From Agriotes lineatus (Eukaryota; Arthropoda; Insecta; Coleoptera; Elateridae): a stretch of DNA of 64,000 bases. Location: the NCBI GenBank assembly GCA_940337035.1, contig CALNHX010003281.1:89848-153847 (forward strand), in the 5' to 3' direction. Below, one piece after another: positions 29,968 through 39,967 of this stretch (position 1 is the stretch's first letter; each line of letters begins with the position of its first letter). A model generated the notes under the pieces. That model ran no database searches, was not told where the DNA came from, and saw only the letters and a program-made list of their open reading frames with translations. A program made the translations under genes and the position numbers.

Positions 29968-32377
29968 ATGGAAACGACGAAAATTGTTCCTAAGTGGTGT
30001 ATAGTGCCAGGCTGTGTAAATACAACATCAAGGACCCCCGATAAATTATTCTTTTATGTGCATTTGGAAAGCAAAAGGCGAACTTCATGGATAAAGGCGG
30101 TGCGACGTGATCCTTCACAGTTGTCAAAACATTCTTGTCTGTATGTCTGCGAAGATCATTTTAACGTAAGTAAATTAAGTCCAGTAAATTTTTAATAAGT
30201 ATGTACTACTCGGTATTATACATTAGTACTTAACCCTCCAGTACCCGTTCAAAATTCTAAGACATCAGTACCCGCTCCGGTCTCGCAGTCCGACACCCCT
30301 CTGCCACCTCCATAAAAATAATGAGATATCTTATGGCATTAGTTTCTTGTTCACTAACGTCTTCATAATCAGATATTTCCTGTTCAGTGTCACTGTTCAT
30401 TTCCCTAGTTTCCACTAAATTATCTTCGTCAGACGATGGCACATCATCATAAAACGCGTTGTCGACATCCTCCTCCGCTATTATATCTCGCATCGTCTGT
30501 TCTAGTCGCGCCTGTTCTTTCTCATAAAATCTGCCATGACCATAATAATGTTTTAGTATAACAGTGTTACTAAAAATACAGAAAATACTTCCTTCTCCTC
30601 GCATTAGTCGTATATCAAAGGTAAAAATAAAAACAACTCGGGTACCCGCTTCGGTCTCTGAAACCGAAATTATTAATAACTTTTAAACCACTGCACGCAC
30701 AAACTCAAAACTGCACACGGATCTTCAATGGCAATATATAGGAAGGTAGTGAAATGGGCGGTAAACTAACGCTAGCACATTAAGTAATATACTGCATCAT
30801 GTGTTTGCTCGGTCTCACAGACCGTAAACGGGTACTGAAGGGTTAACCTACAAAATTGTAACAACAAAATATTGTCTTACACTTATTTTATATTACAGTT
30901 GAAAGAAGACATGGAGAACTATGTTAAGTTTAAGCTTATGGGCGGCCAGAAGAAATTAAAACCAACTGTAATCCCACATATTTTTGCTTGCCAAGCAGAT
31001 AGGAAGCGTGCTGCACCTAGAAGCCCTCGAAAAGCTGCTGCAAAACGTTCGCAATGAGCAACAATACAGGAAATTTTATCTGCTGCTACAAGTATCAACA
31101 CTGAAATTTCAGAAGCTGTAGAGATGTCAGAGGATGGCAATGTACCAAGTGCATCGACTTCAAGCATGGAGATTTTTACTCGGGAGCAGTCGACACAAAC
31201 TATTTCACCACCACGCAAGTATTACCGAAGTGAGATAATCCAGTGCAATTTAGTGACTATCAAAAGTATAGCATGTTCCCCATTTAAGTTAAGTGTAGAT
31301 CGTGCTACATCTCCAACGTCAAAAGTCGAGACCGTCTCCAGAAAATTACATTTTTCCAATTTTTCTAATAGCAATTCTGAAAATGATGTTACTTCAAAAA
31401 AGAAGACATTTGAAAAACATGACAGTTTTACTTCAACATCAGAATTTGATAGTTCATTTTCACTATCAAGCGAAACAGAATATGATGATGAACAGAACGA
31501 AGTAAACGAAGAAATAAAGGAACTTTCGTCTAGGAGAATGTTAAAGTTGCTTCCTCTAAAGTCGAGATATTACATGGGTCTTCCCGAAGATTGTTACTAT
31601 ATTATTAATTTACTTCAAAAATATAATCCAATAACTGTTGTTAACATATATGTGACACTTAAAAAGATTAGAACTGGCTTGCCATTTTCTGAACTCGCTG
31701 ATGACTTTGGAATGTCCGAAAGCAATGCTAGTAGAATATTTGCAAAGTCAGTTACAATATTAAGCAAAAATGTAAAACGATTCATTACGTGGCCTATAAA
31801 ATCAAAAATAAAGGAATCATTGCCTATTGCATTTATAGCTTATTATAGTAACGTACAATGTATAATCGACTGCTTGGAAATTGAAATTGATAAGCCAAGC
31901 AATTCAGTTCACCAAAGTCTAACGTGGTCAGAATATAAAAAAGCAAATACACTGAAGTATTTAATATCCGCCACACCAAATGGAATAATAAATTTTATAT
32001 CTACTGGTTATGGAGGAAGGGCTACAGATGCAATCATTGTAGAAGAAAGTGGCTTTCTCGAAACATTGCCACCTGGAGCTGCTGTTATGGCAGACAGAGG
32101 CTTCAAGCACATAGAACATTTGCTGGTAGAAAAGGGATGTTCATTAATACGACCGCCTAGTGTAGATAAAAATATAAGAAGCTCAAAAGCTGATGTGTTA
32201 AAAACTAAATCAATAGCGAGTCTACGAATTCATATTGAACGTGTAATTCGAAGATTACGAGAATTTAAAATATTAAAACCCCATTCGTGTTTCAACACAA
32301 ACCTGCTTAAATACACTGATCATATGATTGTTATTGATTGTGCATTTATAAATATGCAAACTGCTATAATTAAATAA
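29968..32377 (+). pseudogene. ISL2EU-type transposase: THAP finger plus IS4-like DDE, one stop codon
   Basis: Exon 1 (29968-30165) encodes a THAP C2CH zinc finger: KWCIVPGCVNTT, the conserved Trp in SWIKAVRRDPSQL, and CEDHF. It ends at a GTAAGT donor. Exon 2 (30899-32377) follows in phase: a linker, a Ser/Glu-rich stretch, a helix-turn-helix region (LPFSELADDFGMSESNASRI), then a DDE core with CIIDCLEIEIDKPSN, ISTGYGGRATD, AAVMADRGFKHIEH and IHIERVIRRLREFKIL. The DDE acidic residues are present. One in-frame TGA at 31055-31057 (probably from CGA) is the only lesion seen in about 558 codons. THAP-DDE with a YqaJ partner is the ISL2EU arrangement, and the partner lies at 33323-34813. The intron holds a piggyBac-like element. 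Confidence 0.85.
30234..30842 (-). mobile_element. piggyBac-like non-autonomous element, 609 bp, in the transposase intron
   Basis: TTAA flanks both ends (30230-30233, 30843-30846). The ends are CCCTCCAGTACCCGTT and the inverse of CCCTTCAGTACCCGTT, and CCC next to TTAA is the piggyBac signature. On the - strand 30604-30257 encodes an acidic piece (RDIIAEEDVDNAFYDDVPSS, DEDNLVETREMNSDTEQEI) like the N-terminus of piggyBac transposases; no catalytic domain remains. Short palindromes (CGGTCTCACAGACCG) lie near the right end. Confidence 0.85.
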
Positions 32378-33322
32378 ATTATTAGGTACCTTTAAAACAT
32401 AGTTTTATTTATTAAGTATGTAATCTGTATTGTACATAGAATTTTACACATTATAATCAATGCAGTAGCTATATCATAACTCAAATGGATTAATGACAAG
32501 TAGAAGGATCACACTAAAAAATTTGAATGTTTTGGAATTTACATTTTTTAGAAAAAAAATGATTTTTCAATAAAATTTTAGAACATTTTAGAAATCAAAA
32601 TTATAATAAGTGGTTTTCAGCCACAGAATATTTTTACATCATGTCACACACCAAAAATATTTGTTTACCTATTATATGTATTAACAGAAATAGAAAACAA
32701 CGCTTTTTTGTTTATTGTAAACAAAATTAAAGCTGGTACATTCAAAACTGAAACACAATTATAATAACTTGCAGTGACACTGTAAAATTTTACATTTATT
32801 ACAATATATTACAATTCTAAATAGCTATTTAAGTCACAAGGAATGTAAGGACCTATTAACATTTGGGGTAGGCAAGTACAAGCCAAGACGAAGTCGCGGC
32901 TTGTTGCCTGCCGAAAATGTTAATAGGCGATACATTCCGAGTTATCTTATTATATTTTTCCCGCTGCTTATCGAAATTTTCCTAGATTTCTGAAAAAATC
33001 GTTTGGTTTGTCACCTGTCACCAGGATTAATTTTTGTGAGTCGTGTTACCTATGAGTGTCACATGTCACATAAACACTTGCAATTTAGAAACAAAACGTC
33101 TAAATCTGCATCTTGCTTTGCTAATTTTATTATCCTAAGAACTTAATAATAGTATTAAGTTCCGTTGTCAAGAAAAAGCAGCAAACAAATATAATCACCG
33201 ACTTACACGTTTTGTTACTAAGGCTGTATCACTGACTTACAAGATCAGCAGCGGGAAAAATATTAAATATTACTTAAAAATAGTTACACGCTTATCCCTA
33301 ACAATAAAAATTAAAAATGCAG
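32378..33322. other. Space between convergent ISL2EU genes, with nested inverted repeats
   Basis: The transposase stops at 32375-32377 and the - strand nuclease ends at 33323, so the genes converge. A foldback at 32828-32950 pairs GGAATGTA, CCTATTAACATTT, GGCAGGCAA and AAGCCG-type arms around GACGAAGTCGCGG. A second inverted pair, TATTTTTCCCGCTGCT at about 32953 and its inverse near 33245-33265, brackets 32950-33265. Confidence 0.6.
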
Positions 33323-34813
33323 TTATTTGTTCGCAGATGCTAATAAAATAGGAAAAATATTTTTTTTCCAAAAGTTCTCAGCTTCTAACATTGTTTGTTT
33401 AATGTAATTTGCATCATAGCCCACAGAAATAAAATAAACTTTTTGGTTTTTTTCAAAGTTAGCATCTGCAACAGCAAAAATGCAATACGATTTATTTAAA
33501 AAATGCATTTGCATTTGTATTTGAGCTCTATACTTGGCCGTAACTTTATTTTGTGATGTTATATAGTTTGACACTGCTTTGTCTGTAGAGGGGCACTTCA
33601 CTTCAACAACGAAATTGTCACTCACTGCATCTGGTGAAGCTCCGAAAATAGGGTGGTTCTTTGACAGTACAATTCCCACAGAACTTAATTTGGTCTTCAT
33701 ATTTTTTTCGACAATTTGTAATACCTGCTTTTCTAATCGTCTACCCCTTTCCATTGCTTTGGTATCCCTCAGTTTTGTAACTCCAATTACCTGTTGCACA
33801 AATGAGCCACATTCAGTTTTGCAATGTGCAGCATTATATAATTTCGAGGCGGTTATCCTCCCATATCGTAAACGATGCCACAAACTGTCTTCGGCTTGCA
33901 TTAGGGTACAATATGCAGCTTCCTTGCACAAATCTTCATTCATGTGCTGCTTGGTGAAGGTGATGAAATCATCATATAGGGCTCCACCACTGCTAACAAA
34001 TTTTAATAATAAACCGTACAAATCCAGGCAGCTATACTTGGGTTCTTTAAACAGTTTAAATATTTCGCCAGCTGCTTTGTTTTGTACTCCTAAACGCATT
34101 GCCTCCTGATAAAAGTTACCCTGATCTTCTTCAACGGGTATACCCCCAAATTCTGCCACAGTCAAAAATTTTAGCGATGTGCCCACTTTTGACAGTAGCG
34201 ACTTCTTCCAATAGCACTGGACTTCTGTGGGTGCGGGTTCTTCGCTCCTCCTATGCATCCACATAAGTACTGCTACAGCATGCGCTTGCATCCACCTGTA
34301 AAAAAATTTTTTTAAAATTTTAATACAGATTAATAACAGATTATTATTAAATTACCAGCTGATGCAGCGCAGTCCAAACATTCCACTTTCTCTACTTTAC
34401 TCTGCTTTTCATTTACTTGTAACACCACATTATAGTTTTTCGCTCTCACTCGGTGTTCAGGACAAATTCTGCATTTAACGGTGCACAATTCACCCTCTCG
34501 TCGGAGCTGCACATATCCTATGGCTGAGTCACCGTAACTTTCACGTCCAGCACTAACAACAAAACAACAATAATAATAGCACCAGAACTACAGAACTAAT
34601 TCTATTCAACATAAATTAAAATAACTAACTTGAGTTTTAATTTCAATGCCAGATAAATATTTTAGCTTACAACTTATTTTTTACTTTTAAAACTTACCTA
34701 TTCTCTTTAACACCACGAATTTCACAGGCAGAAAAGCAGTCATTGTTTAATAGGATTGATAATAATGAAAATTGTGCAGTGCGAAACGCATTGATTGCCT
34801 CTGTTTTTGCCAG
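33323..34813 (-). pseudogene. ISL2EU-type YqaJ nuclease with SWIM-like finger, 2-bp frameshift
   Basis: On the - strand three segments join: about 34813-34698 (AINAFRTAQFSLLSILLNND), 34552-34356 (ESYGDSAIGYVQLRREGELC, CRICPEHRVRAKNYNVVL, KVECLDCAAS) and 34295-33323. The borders at 34698/34552 and 34356/34295 fit GT..AG. Just after the last acceptor an extra GC in GCGC (34282-34285) throws the SWIM-like Cys/His motif out of frame; beyond it the frame is open to the stop. Exon 3 carries YqaJ nuclease motifs: RLRYGRITASKL, MERGRRLEKQVL, IFGASPDAV, FVVEVKCPS and AQIQMQMHFL, so the metal-binding acidic residues are present. The true start was not located. ISL2EU elements carry such a nuclease beside the transposase; its role in transposition is not settled. 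Confidence 0.85.
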
Positions 34814-36800
34814 ATAAAATTTCCATGCAAATCTTAGGTTATGTCACACAAAAGCACACAAAATTAAAATGGAAAATATAATAACGAATACTCACTTTTC
34901 TACAACAGAAATGAGGGTTTCCTTCTTCGTAAACTAAAGGCCAGCTGTCAACACGACGATTTTAGCCCTGTTGCCAGATTTACACTGTACGAAATAAATT
35001 TGTAGAAACGGTTTCAAAATGTACCAGATTCGTAGAATTGTACCAGGTCTGGCAACGCTGCTAATATCAAGACCACGCCCACAATCGAACTACACATAGA
35101 CCAGGCGCATGCATGTTTGACCTTGGGAAGTGTTCTGCTTTATTATAGAGTTATGATAATACCCCAATGGGTTATGGTCTGAGCAAAGTTGGAATTAGAC
35201 GTGGCGAAGGTGACGTACGCCACGAGGGCACGCTTTTAAAGATGCAAAATGGTATACAATTTTTGTGTTTTTTTTTTAAATTACGAAGTGCAATTTTATA
35301 TATTTTCTTGTCTCAGGGGCGGTAAAACAAAACGACCAAATATTTGTTGTATTTTTAAACAAAAATCTGTTAATTTCAAGAAAGGTTCTATACCGCTAAA
35401 ATAACCTATATTTGCTGATACCATTTGCCAAATAATTTTCAAACTATCGTGGCTACATAGGCACATTTGAGGGCCAGCCAGTTGCAGTAGAGGCGGCATG
35501 AGTTGTTTACATAATCTTAAAGACGCTAATCATTATACAGGGGAGCCAATGAGTTTTTAATACAACAAATATGACCAGATAGAAATGAGAACTCGTAAAC
35601 CCAAAAGCTTAGCTAAAATCACAACAACCTGCAATGAACTTACAAAACGGCAAGAACCATGAAAAAGTATACAGTAGCTAGACACACATGTCGATAATGA
35701 AATGTAGAATGATCAACAACATGTATAATAACCAGCAATATAGAATTAAGTATTAACTGCTAAAGCTAATCAAATATTAAAAGCAAATGGTGCGTTCGCT
35801 ATATAGATACTATATCTAAAGTAACAGTGTTGTACACCAATAGAACAGAAAACACAAGTAACACATATTTGCAAATTACAAAATAGACTTAAGCAAGCAA
35901 ACTTCGAGTAGATTTGAAAAATTGAAATGGAGAAATCGATAATGGAGAAACTTAGCAGAACAATAAAACAATAGTTAGATAAAAACGGAAACTCTTTCGC
36001 AACAAGGCTTCTCAACTGTGAGTCGTTGCAGAATAGCTACAGATGCAGAGAGAGGGGCGCTATTTACGGCAATAAAACTGGAAACCCACCGGTCAGATTC
36101 AGGCGAGCGTTAAAATGGAGATCAAAATGGCACGTGGTCCAGAGAGAAATAATCCATAGGTTGAAAAAGTGCTGAAAAAAGGCATCGTAAGGTAGCCAGA
36201 TAGGGGGAGAAAAAAGGCACGAAAATTAACCTACAAAGACCGACGCGACGATCGAGACGAAAGTCACGGCGCGGTAATTTGAAAAGTACGCAATGTAACT
36301 GTAATCCCAACCAAGTAGCTTTCAGTCCGTAACACTGTTTAATTTATTTTGTCGTGCTGTTTACATATTGTAAGTGGCTCTATAAATTTGGGGCGCAAAA
36401 TAATGAGTCGCCTCGGGCGCTGGGTACTCTAGTTCCTGCTTTGAATCTGAGCATTCGTGCATTTACGAGAACGATGATTGATAGTAATACAGTTTTGTCT
36501 TCTTATACTTTCTCTGGCGTGTTTCGCGTTGAATTCGCATATCAGCTAGTTTATATCTTATGTTTAATGTGCTTAATTGCTCTGTCAATTGGTTTGCTCT
36601 TAGTTGACATAACCCAGAAAACTATTCAAAATTGGAAAAGAGACACATGGGAAATTCTTCATAAATGGGTATGAGAAAGTGCGAAAATTGTAAAAATTGT
36701 GTAAACCTTGAACATGAAATTCAACATTTTTTGAAAAAAAATATATAATAGCTGAATAAGCTCATTTCTGCTTGAAAGGAGCTGTAAACAAACAAAGCAA
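34814..36800. other. No gene recognised; probable ISL2EU right edge within
   Basis: The ISL2EU element should end here. ATGCGCC with a following G occurs inverted at about 29880 and 35106, but I could not define termini. The remaining open frames (35296-35499, 35770-36015 and 36122-36310 minus; 36354-36674 plus) are not recognised. Confidence 0.35.
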
Positions 36801-37380
36801 TTGCTTCAGGGGTAATGAAAACCCAAGAACTATTCAGAAGCTACTGCTATACCAGTCAAAGATGACTATATGCTGTGGAATTACTGCTGGAAAAGTCATT
36901 AGGCCTCATCTTTTGAGGACGACATAGACAGAACCATTACTGTAAAAGGCCTGTGCTACAAATTGAGAAATTTTTTGTTGCTGCAAATAGAATTGCTTGG
37001 CTTAGAGGATGTGGTTCTGACAGAATGGCACCATAACACATAAAGCTTGCGAAACAATGCTCATTTTGAGGAAAAAGTTTCCTGGGCGGATCAACTAGAA
37101 AAACAGCCATGTTTCATATCCAACAAAATTTTCAGATTTGACAGCGCAATGGTTCTTATGGGGTTGCCTGAAAGACCGAGTATTTGTAACTAATAATGGG
37201 ACTCTAAAAGCTTTAAAAGCAAACATATGGTAATAAACAGCCAATGTTCCGCCTGAAATGTTGGAGAAAGGTTTGGAAAACGCTTTAAAATAGGCTCGCC
37301 ATTATGTGAACAGATAGGAAACCATTTGACTGAATTTGATAGAATCGTTGAGCTATTATGTTAGTATTATGCTCACATAA
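36800..37380 (+). pseudogene. Tc1/mariner-like transposase relic (C-terminal part)
   Basis: An open stretch reads PTKFSDLTAQWFLWGCLKDR, VFVTNNGTLKALKANIW, followed in broken frame by NVPPEMLEKGLENALK and HYVNR, the C-terminal end of the transposase layout (DLxxxDFFLWGYLKDRV) seen at 23.2-23.4 kb. Upstream only scattered pieces are readable. Heavily decayed. Confidence 0.7.
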
Positions 37381-37869
37381 TTACGACGATGGTTATCATT
37401 ATTTTCGGAAGCATTTTTATCATGATAGTATTGTCTCCTGTATATTTTACATTTTTTCTTCTCATAAGCACTACTTACATTCCAGGTACTTATTCTTGTG
37501 ATCATAGACTTTTTATGTGTTTTAGCGTACCGTATAGCGGGGTTACATTGAACATTTTATTTATATTTTGTTCAATGAAATCCTTATTTGTTGTTCAATA
37601 CAAATAAAAAGAATACCACAAACGACATAAACGGGTTACTATAGAAGGGTAATTGTGTGTAACTTAAATTAGAAATTAAGCGATACAGTACATTGCTATA
37701 TATAAAAAAAATTGTAAAGGGTTTTACTCAAAACTTCCCTTGCAAGTGGACGTTCACACTAAAGAGTTTTAAAAATCGAAGGAAACTAAGGGTAAAAATA
37801 TCTTCACGTTTCTAATAATACTGAAACAATGAAAGACAACACTTGGTAATGCAAATTACATCCATTTTC

Positions 37870-38262
37870 AAATAAAAAATATAACCGGTGGTGGGATTCG
37901 AACTACAGTGTCTGCAAAATTAAACAAAGACTATTTTTAAGGTACTCATATGTTGTTTCCAAAATATGCTTTTTTACAAGGGTCAAACCGGAGCTATGCG
38001 AAAAATATTTCTTTTATTTAAGTAATAGTTCTTGGATTAAAGCAAAACTAGGAAGAATTTTATTTTTTAAATATCGTCTTCCTCCAAGAAATATGAGTTA
38101 TACAAACAGACGGACAAAGAGGCAGACAAACAGAGACAGACAGGTGAATTCTTTTCGTCATCCAGGAATCCTGAAATGTGAAGATCTGAAGAAATCTCGG
38201 AAGATGTTTATTTCGCGACTACTGTACTTCCTTCGTCTTTTAGACGAGGGAAGTAAAAATTA
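37870..38262 (+). repeat. SINE-like segment and dispersed repeat copy 3
   Basis: It opens with GGTGGGATTCGAACTACAG (a B box on the - strand), then AGACAGACAGG-type runs, TCATCCAGGAATCCTGAAAT, GTGAAGATCTGAAGAAATCT, and the hairpin tail CTTCCTTCGTCTTTTAGACG with GGGAAGTAA at about 38229-38256. Same order as 13440-13790. Confidence 0.65.
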
Positions 38263-38519
38263 AGTGCTCAATGCTACCTCACGGTAGGGGCAACATTGAT
38301 CAGTTACAATGATTGCATTATAACTACATAATATAGAGTAATGATATGTTCAAAGTAACCCCACCATTGAAACAAGCGGAAAAAGTTTATTAAGTAAAGT
38401 TTGTAAAGAATATTTATTTATAAATCTGAAATCACACTTATTTAGCCAATATTCATAAAACATTTTTTGTTATAAATTTACAAAATTTAGTAATATATAT
38501 TAACGATACAAGTTTATCT

Positions 38520-38830
38520 GATCCTCCTTCTATCCAGGTGGTCTATAAGTTTCCTCCTTTGTAAACTACGTATAGAGGCAGCAACACTTCTGAAACGCTT
38601 CCGCAAAACATTATGGAAATGTTTGATTTCGAATGAGAGACATATTTTATCCTCCCTATAGAAAAACATTTTTTACAACCCGGATCATCTGATAGGTTAG
38701 TCCTATCAAAATTATTTATACGATCAGCAGCTCTGTTTGAGTAAATGTTTTGCAATTTTCTTGCGTTTATTTCTCGATTTCATTCCAAAAAACCTTCAAT
38801 CCAGTCAATATAGGGCATATTGTTTTTAAA
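38520..38830 (-). pseudogene. DDE_1 (pogo/jerky-like) transposase fragment
   Basis: The - strand reads MPYIDWIEGFLE, a stop, then ARKLQNIYSNRAADRINNFD, RTNLSDDPGCKKCFSIGR and NISIMFCGSVSEVLLPLYVV followed by YKGGNL and a stop. The order (helix-rich lead-in, N-[FV]-D-x-T-N-L, then SIMFCGS...LLPxYVVYK) matches the start of DDE_1 domains in pogo-like elements. The first catalytic region reads NFDRTN where NxDET is usual, so it is damaged. Only about 100 codons remain. Confidence 0.65.
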
Positions 38831-39967
38831 TTGTTCAAGTTTTGTGGTTTGCATCACTGAAACTGTTATGTTATTTATTACTGTGCAATTAAGTCCAGTA
38901 AACTACAACCGTTTGTGGAACACAATAACATTCCTTTTATTACTTTAGAACACACGAACAAAATACAACATACACAAATTCATTAAAATTAATTTAATAT
39001 ACAAATGCGAATTGTAAGTAGCTTAGTTTTCGATACTGAATTATTTATTAAATAAAGACCTTATAAACTGACCTTGGTCTCGACTTTGCTCCAAAATGGA
39101 ACAAGTCGGTATATGCAGACAACGTGATATTAATTCAAGTGATATTACGCGAAGTGATAAGTAAAAGTAATTTCAAAACCAAGCTACTTGCGTTTATATA
39201 GGATGCCCTGAATGGAAGGGACATTCCCTATTCTTTTGAGTACAATAGGATTGTCCAGCTAAGCTCTCTTTTGCTCTATTGTAGCACAAGATGTTGAAAT
39301 AACTTCCGTCGAAAAGGACTTTCCCTTTTCGAGCGTTTACAACCGAATTGTCGACCGGAGTTGACTTTCCCTTGTCGCATTTTCCATTGTTAGTTGGGGA
39401 AAAAGAGTTTGTTTGCCGATATCCCTGCGTTTACGACCTAGCTCCAGGTGTGCTAGAAGTTGCACCATAACGTTTAGACAAGTTAGTTTTGATTGTTCAA
39501 TTCGACGACACAAATCACTTTAAGTAACATTTTTGTTTATGGCCTTCTCGTGCACGAAAGACGTTTTCAGGCCATTCATCACCGTTCCGCTACAAACTGT
39601 TCTGCCAAGGCTATCTAAATGGATATCGAAGATCTGCCGATCATATGTATTCAGGGTTCGGCATCTTTTGCAGCGTTAATTTTTCCACCTAAAACGTTTC
39701 AATTAGGTCAAAACCAAATTTGAATATTTATAAATTATGAAAACTAGAGCAGACCGCAATTTCAACCGTTTTTAACAATGTACCGCAAAAATGAACTGTA
39801 GCATATTTCTTCATACTAGGTTCTATAATAGTGCCATATTAGAAACTCTACATGTAATGCATTGCCTTCGTCTTTTCTTGGCTTATTACTTTTTTACTTG
39901 GGGATGAGTACGTATTTTGCAAGAGTATGCGTTAGTGTAAAGTTTTAGTTTTAATTTCTTTCTACAG
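38831..39967. other. Upstream of the first seen androglobin exon, no gene
   Basis: I searched by eye for the androglobin exons that should encode the start of the calpain-like domain and found none. TTTTTACTTGGGG...TTTCTTTCTACAG before 39968 supplies a good acceptor. Other text is AT-rich and non-coding. Confidence 0.45.

Noticed and set aside
17751..39967. Search for a second cyclase domain, ATPase or TPR exons, and for the androglobin calpain start
   Set aside because: Nothing recognisable was found by eye. This is reported as absence of evidence, since short diverged exons could be missed.
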